Origin: Natronococcus sp. A-GB1
GTDB taxonomy: Archaea > Halobacteriota > Halobacteria > Halobacteriales > Natrialbaceae
Assembly: GCF_029688845.1 (NCBI RefSeq)
Contig: NZ_JARUKW010000007.1
Coordinates: forward strand, 124,001 to 188,000
Direction of reading: 5' to 3'
DNA: 64,000 nucleotides
The notes under the pieces were generated by a model, which saw nothing but the letters and a program-made list of their open reading frames with translations, had not been told where the DNA came from and did no database searches. Below are positions 40,736-50,128 of this stretch, piece by piece. A program made the translations under genes and the position numbers. The first letter of the stretch is position 1. Each line of letters begins with the position of its first letter.

Positions 40736-40837
40736 CGTGGTACTGCTAGTCCACGAAGGTGGGTTAAATGGTGCGAAATACTACTCGAGCTTGGACGGAC
40801 GTGTATCTGGACTGATCGTTGATTACGTTCGATGACT

Positions 40838-40924
40838 CTCATACGGATTGCTGTACCGAGCTCCCGTCACAACCGCCGCCCGGGTGACGGTCGCGCCGGA
40901 ACTGACGGACAGTAAACCGTCTCA
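40838..40924 (-). repeat. 87-bp dispersed repeat, copy B
   Basis: Minus strand begins TGAGACGGTTTACTGTCCG and ends CGGTACAGCAATCCGTATGAG, about 80 percent like copy A by eye. The leading TGA (40924-40922) is the stop codon of the phosphohexomutase. The ends are inverted repeats. It sits between the hexomutase and the nucleoside importer operon. Confidence 0.75.
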
Positions 40925-42289
40925 ACGGGTCGCTTCGATCGCCGTCTCGATGACGGTTCGCCCCTCCGCAACCAGGTCGTCGACCTCGTCGCTCTCGGCG
41001 TAGAGCCGAACGTAGGGTTCGGTGCCGCTCGGACGGACCAGCAGCCACGAGGCGTCCGCGAACTCGAGGCGGACGCCGTAGCTCGTGTCGACGCTCGCCT
41101 CGGGAAACGCCTCCGGGAGGTCGGACTCGAGGCGGGCCATCGCGTCGGCCTTGAGCCGATCGGGACAGTCGACACTGACCTTCCGGTAGGGACGTTCGGT
41201 GACCGGCTCCCGCAGCGTAGCGACGCTCCCGGCGTCGGCGACAAGTGCGGCCACGACGCTGGCGCTCGCGACGCCGTCGATCCAGCCGCCGAAGCTCGTG
41301 TGGATGTGCTTCCAGGGTTCGGCCGCGAAGACGACCTCGGCGTCGTCCCCGGCCCGATCGCGTTCCCGGGCGATCCCCTCGTGGAGGGCACCCAGGCGGA
41401 CTCGTTCGACGCGTCCGCCCGCGTCCCGAACCCGCTCGTCGATTCGGGCCGAGGCGTTCGGCGTCGTGACGACGACCGAGTCGGTGGCGTCGCTCGTCTC
41501 GGTGTAGTGGGCTGCGGCGAGCGCGAGGACAGTATCCTCGTGGACGACCTCCCCGTCGGGCTCGAGGACGACGAGCCGGTCGGCGTCGCCGTCGTGGGCC
41601 AGGCCGAGATCGAAGGCTCCCTCGGCGAGGAACTCGCTGAACTCGGTCAGCGTCTCGGGGGTCGGCTTGCTGTCCCGGCCGGAGAAGTGGCCGTCGACGT
41701 TCGCGTTGACGCCGACGACGTCGGCACCGAGGTCGTCGAGTACCTGCGGCGTCGCCAGCGCGCCGACGCCGTTCCCGCAGTCGACGGCGATCGAGAGTCC
41801 CGCGAGCGGCGACTCGCCGCCGAACTGGGTGCGAACGTAGTCCGCAACGGCGTTGCGGTACTCGCCGAGGACGTCGGCTCGTTCCGAACGTCCCCACTCC
41901 TCCCAGGAAGCAAGCCCGGGGTCGGCAGCACCGACCTGCTCGTCGATCAGCGTCTCCGCGTCGCTGTCGTACTCGACGCCGTCGACGAACAGCTTGATTC
42001 CGTTGTCAGTCGGTGGGTTGTGACTCGCGGTGAGCATCACGCCGCGCCGACCTCGAGAGGCGAACGCGAGAGCCGGCGTCGGCAGGCGACCGACGCGACG
42101 GACGTCGGCACCGGCGCTCTCGAGGCCGGCCTCCATCGCCGCGGCCAGCGCCGGTCCCGTCTCCCGCCCGTCCCGACCCACAACGAACGTCGTCCCGGAC
42201 TCGCCCGCGGCCTGGCCGACCGAGAGCGCAAGCGATGGTGAGACGGTCTCGACTGGGCCGCGGATCCCTGCGGTCCCGAACAGTGTCAT
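40922..42289 (-). CDS. Phosphoglucomutase/phosphomannomutase family
   Basis: 455 residues. It begins MTLFGTAGIRGPVETV. The catalytic serine loop GVMLTASHNPPTDNGIKLF is near 85-103; the metal loop GLAHDGDADRLVVLEPDGEV follows; the sugar-binding FAAEPWKHIHTSFGG is the EpSGH-type loop with an atypical sequence; and the phosphate-binding end is VRPSGTEPYVRLYAES. It interconverts hexose 1- and 6-phosphates, here probably for surface glycan or UDP-sugar precursors. Whether glucose, mannose or glucosamine is the substrate cannot be read. Its stop codon belongs to repeat copy B. Confidence 0.9.
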   Translation of the reverse strand: MTLFGTAGIRGPVETVSPSLALSVGQAAGESGTTFVVGRDGRETGPALAAAMEAGLESAGADVRRVGRLPTPALAFASRGRRGVMLTASHNPPTDNGIKLFVDGVEYDSDAETLIDEQVGAADPGLASWEEWGRSERADVLGEYRNAVADYVRTQFGGESPLAGLSIAVDCGNGVGALATPQVLDDLGADVVGVNANVDGHFSGRDSKPTPETLTEFSEFLAEGAFDLGLAHDGDADRLVVLEPDGEVVHEDTVLALAAAHYTETSDATDSVVVTTPNASARIDERVRDAGGRVERVRLGALHEGIARERDRAGDDAEVVFAAEPWKHIHTSFGGWIDGVASASVVAALVADAGSVATLREPVTERPYRKVSVDCPDRLKADAMARLESDLPEAFPEASVDTSYGVRLEFADASWLLVRPSGTEPYVRLYAESDEVDDLVAEGRTVIETAIEATR

Positions 42290-42426
42290 GGTGGCCCGTT
42301 CCGCGAGGAACTACTTATACTGTCTGCCCTCTCGCGGGGCGAGAACTCGAGTGCGCCCTCCAGGAGGACGGTTTCGGCGTGGCCTTGAGGTGTTGCTGGT
42401 CTACGAGAAAAGACACGGCAGCCCGT

Positions 42427-42514
42427 CTCGTACGAACCGCTGTCCGTCGCTTTCCGGCACGGCCGAGAGCCGTACTTCGGTTGTGCCTGTAGATCGGGAC
42501 AGCAATCCGTCTCA
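42427..42514 (-). repeat. 88-bp dispersed repeat, copy C
   Basis: Minus strand begins TGAGACGGATTGCTGTCCCG and ends GGACAGCGGTTCGTACGAG. The ends match those of copies A and B; the middle has diverged. The leading TGA (42514-42512) is the stop codon of the MaoC/PhaJ-like gene. Confidence 0.65.
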
Positions 42515-43141
42515 GGCGTCGGGCATCTCGTCGATGAGAACGACCGCCTCGCCGTCGACGACCGCCGCGTCGTCGTCCTCGTCGCGGACGACCGTCTCGA
42601 GGCGGTACTGGTTGTTGCCGAGGTCCTCGACGACCTCGACGCGGGCGGAGACCCGATCGCCGATGCCGACGGGGCCGGCGAACTCGAGGTCCTGGGAGAG
42701 GTAGATCGTCAGCCCGGGAAGCCGGGCCAGCGCGGCGCTGATCAGTCCCGAAACGAGGGTGCCGTGGACGATGCGCTCGCCGAACCGGGTGTCGGCGGCG
42801 AACTCGTCGTCGAGGTGGAGGCGGTTCGTGTCGCCGCTGATCTCGGCGAACGCACGCACGTCGTCGTCGGAAAGTTCCTTCTCGAAGGTGACCTGATCGC
42901 CAGGACCGAGTGCCGCCGGATCCTCAACAGTCCGCTCGAAGCTCCAGTCAGCGTCGGCGTACTCGAGGGAGGGGATCGAGGCGTCAGTGTAGTTACCGTT
43001 CGATTCCGTCTGGGTCGAATCCATCGCGGCGACGGCGGCGCGGTTGGCCGCGGTCGCACTCCGGAGGACGGATCGGGTCGCGGTGGACCAGGCGTTGGCC
43101 AGGGCGCCAAACCCGTTCTCGCCGGCGTTCTGGTGGGACAT
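42512..43141 (-). CDS. phaJ: MaoC-family (R)-specific enoyl-CoA hydratase, PhaJ-like
   Basis: 209 residues. The N-terminal 75 residues are a non-catalytic haloarchaeal extension (NAWSTATRSVLRSATAANRA). The hot-dog domain has the hydratase motif FAEISGDTNRLHLDDEFAAD with catalytic Asp and His, followed by RFGERIVHGTLVSGLISAAL. It would supply (R)-3-hydroxyacyl-CoA from beta-oxidation for PHA synthesis, and it is divergent from the pha operon. The promoter on this strand is the TATA in GTTATACC at about 43167, 25 bp before the ATG. The stop is provided by repeat copy C. Confidence 0.85.
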   Translation of the reverse strand: MSHQNAGENGFGALANAWSTATRSVLRSATAANRAAVAAMDSTQTESNGNYTDASIPSLEYADADWSFERTVEDPAALGPGDQVTFEKELSDDDVRAFAEISGDTNRLHLDDEFAADTRFGERIVHGTLVSGLISAALARLPGLTIYLSQDLEFAGPVGIGDRVSARVEVVEDLGNNQYRLETVVRDEDDDAAVVDGEAVVLIDEMPDA

Positions 43142-43374
43142 CTACTCTCGCTATAGGGACGAGCCCGTTATACCTCTTTGGCTGCACAATGCGCGGTTAT
43201 CCGTGCCGGCGACAGCGTGGTAACGGACGCTTTCGAGTGCCCGAACGAGGGCTCGAGGCGGAAAACCGCACTACGGGGCGATGATGACCCCCGAAGTGCA
43301 CTCGAAACCATCTACTGCCACTCAATGGTAGAGATCGGAAACTCTTATTAGTGCGGAGCGCATTGACTGTGTTG

Positions 43375-43695
43375 ATGACGGACGACTCCGACCGATCGCC
43401 CTGGTTTCCGCCGACGATGTTCGCCGAGCAGATGCAGAACGCGGGCGAGCAGGTCGCCGAATCCCAGCAGGAGATGCTGAAACAGCTGATGGAGGCAAGC
43501 TCCGCGAACCCGCTCGAGAACGCCTCGAGCTTCGGTCCGATGAACATGGGAACGGCGACGTTCAAGGCGCGAGTCCAGAGCGGTGGTCGGATCAGTATTC
43601 CCGAACCCGAACGGGAAGCCCTCGACATCGAAGAGGGAGATATCGTCCAGACGATCGTCGTTCCCGTCAAACGAAACCGCGAGACAGACCAATGA
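43375..43695 (+). CDS. phaR: PHA regulator, AbrB-type (PhaR)
   Basis: 106 residues from ATG 43375; the TTATTA box at about 43344 gives leaderless spacing. The N-terminal half is amphipathic helix (MFAEQMQNAGEQVAESQQEM), which may bind granules. The C-terminal half is a swapped-hairpin domain (FKARVQSGGRISIPEPEREA; GDIVQTIVVPVKRNRE). The same layout is known for PhaR of Haloferax mediterranei, which represses phaRP. It overlaps phaP by 4 bp, as in that operon. Confidence 0.83.
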   Translation: MTDDSDRSPWFPPTMFAEQMQNAGEQVAESQQEMLKQLMEASSANPLENASSFGPMNMGTATFKARVQSGGRISIPEPEREALDIEEGDIVQTIVVPVKRNRETDQ

Positions 43696-44177
43696 CACAG
43701 AACCCATTCACCGCCATGTTTACCGCACAGCGCACCGCCATCGAACAGAGCCAGCAGCTTACCCACGACGCCCTCGAGGCCCAGAAGACGTCCTTCGGCG
43801 CCTTCGTCGACGCCGTCGAGTCCTCGAGCTCGGCCGTCGAGACAAACGCCGAGTTCACCAAGGGTGCCGTCGCGGCCTACTTCGACGCCGTCGAGGCGTC
43901 GATGCCCGAGGACGGCGTCGACCTCGAGGAGTTCCACTCGCAGTTCGAGGAGAACATCGACGCGATGACCGACGCCCAGCAGGAGTCGATCTCCGCCGTC
44001 GCCGAGGCTCTTCACGAGTCCGAGGCCGCCTACGACGAGTTCTCCGCCAGCTACGCCGAGGTCGTCGACACCAGCTTCGACGCCATGCTCGAAGCCCACG
44101 AGCAGGCCGAGGAGAACATGTCGGTGATGACCGAGAACGTCGACTCCGTCGCCGAGGAGTTCGACGTTTCGGCGTAA
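43692..44177 (+). CDS. phaP: Phasin PhaP
   Basis: 161 residues, almost wholly helical and acidic: MTQNPFTAMFTAQRTAIEQS, EAQKTSFGAFVDAVESSSSA, MTDAQQESISAVAEALHESE. It coats PHA granules and controls their size. It overlaps phaR by ATGA, and phaE follows after 42 bp. Family identity rests on composition and operon position rather than a catalytic motif. Confidence 0.83.
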   Translation: MTQNPFTAMFTAQRTAIEQSQQLTHDALEAQKTSFGAFVDAVESSSSAVETNAEFTKGAVAAYFDAVEASMPEDGVDLEEFHSQFEENIDAMTDAQQESISAVAEALHESEAAYDEFSASYAEVVDTSFDAMLEAHEQAEENMSVMTENVDSVAEEFDVSA

Positions 44178-44219
44178 CGACCATAGCCTTTTGTCCATAC
44201 GATCCAATTTTCCCCTACA

Positions 44220-44765
44220 ATGACAGACACACCACCACAGGCGCAGAACTGGAACGCGTTCGCCGAGCAGTGGAACGAGCAGTTCCTCGAGGCGTTCGAG
44301 AACAACGTCGAAGCACAGGCCCAATTCGTCGAGAGCTGGGCCGAAACCGTCGGCGAGATGAGCGACGACGCCGAACTCTCCGAGGGCGTCGAGGGCTACG
44401 CCCGCGCCTACGAGGCCTGGATGAACGCCTCCCAGCAGATGGTCGAGCGAGCGAACGACCAGCTCGAGGGCGAGGACGTCGAACTCGAGGAGTTCCGTGA
44501 CGTCTGGCTCAACACGGCAAACGAGGCGTTCAAGGAGGTCATGTCGACGACCGCCTTCGCGAAGATGACCGGCGAGACCGTCGGCGACGTCCTCGAACTC
44601 CAGCAGGAGGCCGACGAGGCCGCCGAGGAGACGCTGCACTCGCTCGGCTTCCCGACCGAGGGCGACGTCGTCGAGGTCGGCGACCGTCTCGTCGAGCTCG
44701 AGCGCCGCCAGCACGCCGTCGAGGAGAAACTCGACCGCGTTCTCGAGCACCTCGAGGAGCAATGA
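44220..44765 (+). CDS. phaE: PHA synthase subunit PhaE
   Basis: 181 residues, helical, Trp-rich at the start ([20 protein letters not shown]), with the conserved block [20 protein letters not shown] and a C-terminal coiled coil ([20 protein letters not shown]). It is the non-catalytic partner that activates class III PhaC. Its TGA overlaps the phaC ATG (44762). Confidence 0.88.
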   Translation: MTDTPPQAQNWNAFAEQWNEQFLEAFENNVEAQAQFVESWAETVGEMSDDAELSEGVEGYARAYEAWMNASQQMVERANDQLEGEDVELEEFRDVWLNTANEAFKEVMSTTAFAKMTGETVGDVLELQQEADEAAEETLHSLGFPTEGDVVEVGDRLVELERRQHAVEEKLDRVLEHLEEQ

Positions 44766-46147
44766 AGAATCCGTACGCGACCGCCCTGGAGATGCAACGC
44801 CAGGCCTGGGAGGGTGCCGCCGGCCTCGCCGAGAAGAGTCAGGTCGCACCCGACCGAACCGAGACCCTCGAGAACGTCGAGGTCGGTCAGACCCCGAGCG
44901 AGGTCGTCTACGAGGAGAACAAGCTCCAGTTGCTCCACTACGAGTCGAAGACCGAGGAGCAACACGACATCCCGATCCTCATCGTCTACGCGCTGATCAA
45001 CAAGCCGTACATCCTCGACCTGCAGCCCGACCGCTCGGTCGTCCAGACGCTGCTCGAGGCCGGCTTCGACGTCTACCTGATCGACTGGGGCGAGCCCTCG
45101 AAGCTCGACCGGACGCTCGGACTCGACGACTACGTCAACCGCTACATCGACAACTGCGTCGACGAGGTCCGCGAGCGCTCGGGTCAGGACGCGATCAACG
45201 TCCTGGGCTACTGCATGGGCGGGACGATGTCGGCGATGTACGCCGCGCTCCACCCAGAGAAGGTCGAGAACCTCGCGCTGATGGCCGCCGGCCTCTGCTT
45301 TGCAGGTGAGGGCGGCGTCCTCGAGCTGTGGGGTAGCGAGGACTACTACGATCCCGAGACGGTCACCGAGACGTTCGACAACGTTCCCGCCGATTTCCTG
45401 GACGTCGGATTCGCGCTGATGGATCCCGTCGCGAACAATGTGACGAAGTACGTCCGGTTCTACGACAATATGGAGGACGAGGACTTCGTCGAGAACTTCG
45501 GCCGAATGGAGCGGTGGCTCGACGAGGGGATCGACGTCGCCGGCAAGGCCTACGAGGAGTTCATCCGCGACATCTACCAGGAGAACAAGCTGATCGGGAA
45601 CGAACTCGAGCTGAATGGGAAGCAGGTCGACCTCACCGAGATCAACATGCCCGTCCTCCAGATCGTCGCGGAGTACGACCACCTCATCCCGCCGGAGGCC
45701 TCGAAGCCGTTTAACGAGGCCGTCGCCTCCGACGACACCGAAGTCATGGAGTTCGCGACCGGCCACATCGGGATGTCGGTGTCCTCCCGGAGCCACGCCG
45801 AACTCTGGCCCGACGTCTGTGAATGGTTCGAGGCCCGCTCGAGCGCCGAGACCGAGGCCGAGCCGGAGACCCCCGAGCCCGACGAACCCGACGCGGCCCT
45901 CGCGGGCGACGTCGAGGGTGACGAGACCGGCCTCGACGAGTTCTCCGAGGAGGCCCTCGAGGAGACCGAGGTCGACGATCTCACCGAGATCGACGGCATC
46001 GGCCAGTCCTACGCGAACGACCTCGCCGCGGTCGGCATCACCTCGTTCGAGGAATTGGCCGACGCCGACGCCGAGGAGATCGCCGACGAGACCGAGATCG
46101 CCGTCGCCCGCCTCGAGGACTGGATCGACCAGGCCGGCGAGCGATAA
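44762..46147 (+). CDS. phaC: Class III PHA synthase PhaC with C-terminal helix-hairpin-helix domain
   Basis: 461 residues. Polymerises 3-hydroxyacyl-CoA to PHA at the granule surface with PhaE. The lipase-like box GYCMGG holds catalytic Cys151, with Asp306 in AEYDHLIPP and His335 in ATGHIGMS completing the triad. After residue 360 comes an acidic linker and then a helix-hairpin-helix domain at 408-458 ([20 protein letters not shown], then [20 protein letters not shown]). Bacterial class III PhaC lacks this tail; haloarchaeal enzymes carry longer C-termini. An HhH on a polyester synthase is unusual; it may bind DNA or serve as a protein contact. Confidence 0.93.
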   Translation: MKNPYATALEMQRQAWEGAAGLAEKSQVAPDRTETLENVEVGQTPSEVVYEENKLQLLHYESKTEEQHDIPILIVYALINKPYILDLQPDRSVVQTLLEAGFDVYLIDWGEPSKLDRTLGLDDYVNRYIDNCVDEVRERSGQDAINVLGYCMGGTMSAMYAALHPEKVENLALMAAGLCFAGEGGVLELWGSEDYYDPETVTETFDNVPADFLDVGFALMDPVANNVTKYVRFYDNMEDEDFVENFGRMERWLDEGIDVAGKAYEEFIRDIYQENKLIGNELELNGKQVDLTEINMPVLQIVAEYDHLIPPEASKPFNEAVASDDTEVMEFATGHIGMSVSSRSHAELWPDVCEWFEARSSAETEAEPETPEPDEPDAALAGDVEGDETGLDEFSEEALEETEVDDLTEIDGIGQSYANDLAAVGITSFEELADADAEEIADETEIAVARLEDWIDQAGER

Positions 46148-46249
46148 CGTCCGCTGACGTTCCGGCGCAACCGCGCCGCTGCCCTCCCGGCTCCAAGTCG
46201 GACACGGCTGTTTTTTATTCACCATAGTAGGGGTCGAAACCCAACAGGT

Positions 46250-46259
46250 CGTTATATAA
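46250..46259 (+). promoter_or_regulatory. Palindromic TATA element of phaB
   Basis: GTTATATAAC is a perfect 10-bp palindrome 28-37 bp before ATG 46287. It probably is the TATA box and shows that phaB has its own promoter despite following phaC. Confidence 0.55.
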
Positions 46260-46286
46260 CAGTCGGTGGTGCAGTGTAGGGTAACG

Positions 46287-47030
46287 ATGTCCATGGAGGG
46301 ACGTACCTGTATCATCACAGGCTCGGCGCGCGGGATCGGGCGCGGAATCGCGGAACACCTCGGCGAGAAGGGAGCGAACGTCGTCATTAACTACCGGTCG
46401 TCGGAGGGGGCCGCACACGAGGCCGTCGAGGCCATCGAGGATGCCGGCGGGCAAGCGATTACGGCCCAGGCCGACGTCTCGATCTCCGAGGAGGTAGAAC
46501 ACATGCGCGACGTCTGCCACGAGGCGTTCGGACCGGCCGACGTCCTCGTCAACAACGCCGGTATTACCGCCGACAAGCAGTTCACCGAGATGTCCCGCGC
46601 GGAGTGGGATCGGGTGATGGACGTCAACCTCGGCGGGATGTTCAACTGCACCCAGACGTTTTACGACGACATCTGGAACGCCAACGAGGGACGGCTCATC
46701 AACATCTCGAGCGTCGTCGGCAAGCAGGGGAACTTCGGGCAGGCCAACTACGCGACCGCGAAAAGCGGAATGTTCGGCTTCACTCGGACGATTGCACTCG
46801 AGTTCGCGCAGGGCGGCTCGACAGCCAACTGCGTCGCGCCCGGCTTTACCCGGACCGACATGGTCGAGAGCGTTCCCGACCAGGTCTTAGAGCGGATCAT
46901 CTCGGGGATTCCCCTCGAGCGGCTGGCTGAGGTCGAGGACATCGCCGCCGTCGTTCGCTTCCTCGCGAGCGAGGAGTCCTCCTACATTACGGGCGAGGTG
47001 ATCGACGTCAACGGCGGAATGGACCTGTAG
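46287..47030 (+). CDS. phaB: Acetoacetyl-CoA reductase (PhaB/FabG type SDR)
   Basis: 247 residues. Cofactor motif TGSARGIGRGIAEHL, with NYRSSE after strand 2 suggesting NADPH; NNAGITADKQFTEM; catalytic Ser in LINISSVVGKQGNFG, Tyr-Lys in YATAKSG; ending ITGEVIDVNGGMDL. FabG-like members next to phaC reduce acetoacetyl-CoA to (R)-3-hydroxybutyryl-CoA. ATG 46287 and 46293 are both possible starts. It lies 139 bp after phaC. Confidence 0.88.
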   Translation: MSMEGRTCIITGSARGIGRGIAEHLGEKGANVVINYRSSEGAAHEAVEAIEDAGGQAITAQADVSISEEVEHMRDVCHEAFGPADVLVNNAGITADKQFTEMSRAEWDRVMDVNLGGMFNCTQTFYDDIWNANEGRLINISSVVGKQGNFGQANYATAKSGMFGFTRTIALEFAQGGSTANCVAPGFTRTDMVESVPDQVLERIISGIPLERLAEVEDIAAVVRFLASEESSYITGEVIDVNGGMDL

Positions 47031-47196
47031 ATACCGACTCGCTCGCTTTTTGGTTGCCGTCGATGCATCGATCCTCGAGTGTCGTCTCCGTTTACGGTTC
47101 TGTTTGCGTTTTCGTTTGCGTGCCCGTCTGGAGGCGGACGGTGACCGCTCAAATCGTCGTTACACGGGACCGCTCGAAAAACGAACGCGAGGCCGT

Positions 47197-47736
47197 TCAG
47201 CCCGTTCGCTTCTCCTTTGCGAGCACCCGAACGTTCTCGATCCCCGTGTCGGGGTACTGCCCATCGTCGTCCTTCTCGACGGCTTTGACCATATCCCAGA
47301 CGACGTTCAGGCCCGTCGTGACGCCCTCGAGGGCCTCCATCTCACAGCCCGTCTTTCCGGTGGTCTCGACAGCTACCTCGCACTCGACCCGGTCCTCGCC
47401 GAGTTCGAACGCGGTGTCGACGTTCGTAATCGGGATCTGGTGGCACATCGGGATCGTCTCCCAGGTGTGTTTGACCGCCTGGACCGCGCCAATCCGGGCC
47501 GTCGCGAGCACGTCGCCCTTACCGATCTCGTCGTCGCGGATCGCCTCGACCGTCGAGGGCCGCAGGCGGATCTCGCCCGCGGCGACCGCGCGTCGTTCGC
47601 TGTCGGGTTTGTCGCCGACGTCGACCATCTGCACCTCGCCCTCGTCGGTGGTATGCGTGAGTTCCTCGGCACCGGAGTCGTCGCCGCTCCGCGGGTCCGG
47701 GTTCGTTCCCTCGGCAGGGGACGGATCCTCACTCAT
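47197..47736 (-). CDS. moaC: Cyclic pyranopterin monophosphate synthase MoaC
   Basis: 179 residues from ATG 47736. The acidic N-terminal extension (1-30) precedes VQMVDVGDKPDSERRAVAAG. The catalytic core includes MCHQIPITNVDTAFELGEDR and TGKTGCEMEALEGVTTGLNV. It forms cPMP in molybdenum cofactor synthesis. It overlaps the nnrD stop by 8 bp, so the two are coupled; the functional link, if any, is not obvious. Confidence 0.93.
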   Translation of the reverse strand: MSEDPSPAEGTNPDPRSGDDSGAEELTHTTDEGEVQMVDVGDKPDSERRAVAAGEIRLRPSTVEAIRDDEIGKGDVLATARIGAVQAVKHTWETIPMCHQIPITNVDTAFELGEDRVECEVAVETTGKTGCEMEALEGVTTGLNVVWDMVKAVEKDDDGQYPDTGIENVRVLAKEKRTG

Positions 47737-49156
47737 CGTCACCACCCCACAGCACCGCGGGAAGCTCCTCGAGCAGTTCCGACGCCAAGTAGCCGTGGTC
47801 GTGGCGCTCGGCGAGACGTTCGCCGGCGAGCCCGTTGACCTGGGCGCCCGCCGCGGCGGCGTCCATCGGCTCGGCGTACTCGAGCAGCGCTGCGACGATT
47901 CCGGCGAGCGTGTCGCCGGTGCCGCCGACCTTCATCCCGACCGTCCCCGAGCGACTGATCCGCGTTCGCTCGCCGTCGGTGATCACGTCGTTTTCGCCCT
48001 TCGCGAGGACGAGATGACCGAGATCCGCGGCGAAGCTCTCGATCTCGTCGGCAACCGCGGCCAGGTCGTCGGTGTCGGGCCCGCCCATCCGCGCGAGTTC
48101 ACCGCGGTTCGGTGTACAGACCAGCGTCGCGTCGGTTTCGATCTCCGGGACGACCTCGAGGGCGTCCGCGTCGACGACCGCCGTCCCCGAGTACGACGAG
48201 AGGAACTCCGTCGTTGCCTCGAGCGTCTCCTCATCGGTGCCTAGGCCGGGACCGATGACGACGACGTTGTCGTACTCCTCGGCGGTCTCGAGGAGGTCCG
48301 CGGCCACGTCGGGCGTGAGGATCTCGTTCTCGTAGGGCTGGACGATGAGATCCTCGGCGTACCCCTGAATCTCGCCGGCGACGGACTCGGGCGCGGCGAC
48401 GAAGGCGAGTTCGGCGCCCGCCCGCAGCGCGGCCTGGGAAGCGAGGGCGGGCGCGCCGGTGTAGGGGCCGCCGCCGATGACGTACGGTCGGCCCTCGCGG
48501 CCGTCGGGACGAGCGAGGGAGATGTCGCCGGGGCCGACGTCCCGCTCGGCAGCCGCGGGGATGCCGATGTCGGCGACCGCGAGTTCGGCCTCGAGCTCGG
48601 CGAGGCCGGGCTTCGCGTCGTGGAAGGTGACGACCCGATCCGCCTGGACGGCGTTGTCGGCGATCTCCTCCCTGTCGGCGTCGAACCCCGAGGGGACATC
48701 GACGGCGACGACGGTCACGTCGGCCGTGTTGATCGCCTCGGCCGCGGTCGCGGCGGGTTCGCGGAGGTCGCCGCTAATCCCCGTTCCGAGCATCGCGTCG
48801 ACGACGACATCGCAGTCGGGCAGGTCGAACCCGCTCGAGTCCGTGATCTCTCGCGTGTCGTAGCCCGCGTTCTGCAGGGCGCTCCAGTTCTCGCGAGCGA
48901 TGTCGGTGCCGATTCGGTCGGCGCGTCCGAGCAGGAGCGTGGTGACGTCGTACTTCTCCAAGAACCGAACGGCCACGAACGCGTCCCCGCCGTTGTTCCC
49001 GCGTCCGGCGACGACGGCAACGCTCGAGCCCGGCTCCGCGACTTCGCGGACCGCTCGCGCGACCGCGTTCCCGCTCGACTCCATCAGCTGCTTCTGCGAG
49101 ACGCCCAGTGCTGCGGCGTTCTCGTCGACGGCGGCCATCCGTTCGCCCGTGATCAT
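47729..49156 (-). CDS. nnrD: Bifunctional NAD(P)HX epimerase/dehydratase
   Basis: 475 residues from ATG 49156 (MITGERMAAVDENAAALGVS). The N-domain (YjeF_N) has VAVVAGRGNNGGDAFVAVRF; the C-domain (ribokinase-like carbohydrate kinase) has VVVIGPGLGTDEETLEATTE, TLVCTPNRGELARMGG and GTVGMKVGGTGDTLAGIVAA. It repairs hydrated NAD(P)H, using ADP in archaea and bacteria. Upstream frame to 49294 was rejected as it overlaps the divergent gene promoter region. Confidence 0.93.
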   Translation of the reverse strand: MITGERMAAVDENAAALGVSQKQLMESSGNAVARAVREVAEPGSSVAVVAGRGNNGGDAFVAVRFLEKYDVTTLLLGRADRIGTDIARENWSALQNAGYDTREITDSSGFDLPDCDVVVDAMLGTGISGDLREPAATAAEAINTADVTVVAVDVPSGFDADREEIADNAVQADRVVTFHDAKPGLAELEAELAVADIGIPAAAERDVGPGDISLARPDGREGRPYVIGGGPYTGAPALASQAALRAGAELAFVAAPESVAGEIQGYAEDLIVQPYENEILTPDVAADLLETAEEYDNVVVIGPGLGTDEETLEATTEFLSSYSGTAVVDADALEVVPEIETDATLVCTPNRGELARMGGPDTDDLAAVADEIESFAADLGHLVLAKGENDVITDGERTRISRSGTVGMKVGGTGDTLAGIVAALLEYAEPMDAAAAGAQVNGLAGERLAERHDHGYLASELLEELPAVLWGGDDE

Positions 49157-49231
49157 GACCGTTCGTTTGCGGGGGCCGCCGTTGAAGATTGCGGACGAAA
49201 CGCTCAATCGGGTTGCGTTCGTACGTCGGCC

Positions 49232-49753
49232 GTGAACGTCTTCTGGCTCGACGAGGACCCCCGGCTCGCGGCGCGGTACCACTGCGACGAGCACGTCAAC
49301 AAGCTACTGCTCGAGGCCGCGCAGGTGCTGTGTACCGCGGCCCGCGAGAACGGCCGGGACGACGAGTTTCTGTACGCGGCGACCCACACCGGGCATCCCG
49401 TCACCGAGTGGGCGACGGAGTCGCGGGCGAACTGGCTTCGCCTGCGCGAACACGCCGAGGCACTCAACGCGGAGTTCGTCGAGCGCTACGAGAAGGACGG
49501 CGATCACGCCAGCTGGGACGTTATCGAGCAAATCGACCCCGACGAAATCGAATTTCCTACGGAGGAGCCGACGCCGCGCCCGCAGGCGATGCCCGACGAG
49601 TACAAACGGCCCGACGACCCCGTCGCGGCCTACCGGACGTACTACGCGGGCGAGAAGGCCGAGTGGGCCACCTGGGCTCACACCGACGAACCGCCGTGGC
49701 TCGCCGACCACCTCGAGGAACTCGGCGCGCAGACCGAGCGCCGTAGTCAGTAG
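49232..49753 (+). CDS. Conserved protein of unknown function, phage-protein-like N-terminus
   Basis: 173 residues from GTG 49232. It begins VNVFWLDEDPRLAARYHCDE then HVNKLLLEAAQVLCTAAREN, with PVTEWATESRANWLRLREHA. From memory, a similar start (MNIFxLD..., CD-x-HVxK) occurs in phage proteins of unknown function; I cannot confirm this. The C-terminal half has Pro-rich PTPRPQAMPDEYKRPDDPVA and ends WATWAHTDEPPWLADHLEEL. The conserved Cys/His and Trp/Arg suggest an enzyme. Convergent with acyP, overlapping by 7 bp. Confidence 0.6.
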   Translation: MNVFWLDEDPRLAARYHCDEHVNKLLLEAAQVLCTAARENGRDDEFLYAATHTGHPVTEWATESRANWLRLREHAEALNAEFVERYEKDGDHASWDVIEQIDPDEIEFPTEEPTPRPQAMPDEYKRPDDPVAAYRTYYAGEKAEWATWAHTDEPPWLADHLEELGAQTERRSQ

Positions 49754-50025
49754 CGAATCTCGAACCCGTCCTCGCCCTGCGGGTCCTCGTACTCGACCTC
49801 GACGTCGTCAACGTCGGCCGCGGGGCTCCCCTCGTGACAGAACTCGAGCATCGACTCGACCGCGCTCTCGGGACCCTCGAACGCCGCCTCGACCCGGCCG
49901 TCCTCGAGGTTTTTGACCCAGCCGTCGACGCCTTCCTCGCGGGCCGTGTCGCGAGTCGTCGCGCGGTAGTAAACGCCCTGTACGTTTCCGGAAACGAAGA
50001 CGTGTGCCCGGGTCCGGTCCGTCAT
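49747..50025 (-). CDS. acyP: Acylphosphatase
   Basis: 92 residues, exactly family size. AHVFVSGNVQGVYYRATTRD contains the phosphate loop and catalytic Arg, and DGWVKNLEDGRVEAAFEGPE contains the catalytic Asn. It hydrolyses acyl phosphates. ATG 50025 (MTDRTRAH) fits the family start; ATG 50031 is two codons earlier. Confidence 0.93.
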   Translation of the reverse strand: MTDRTRAHVFVSGNVQGVYYRATTRDTAREEGVDGWVKNLEDGRVEAAFEGPESAVESMLEFCHEGSPAADVDDVEVEYEDPQGEDGFEIRY

Positions 50026-50128
50026 GTGCATGGCGTCGTCGTCGATCGGGAAAAATCCAGCCGTCCGGCCTGCGAGTCGTGGCCTCGAACCGATACCGAA
50101 AGAACCCTCGAGCGACAACCGATAGCAG

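Noticed and set aside
43197-46387. Long minus-strand ORFs (550 and 659 codons) across the pha operon
   Set aside because: Complement of phaR-phaP-phaE-phaC, all of which have overlaps and catalytic motifs on the plus strand.
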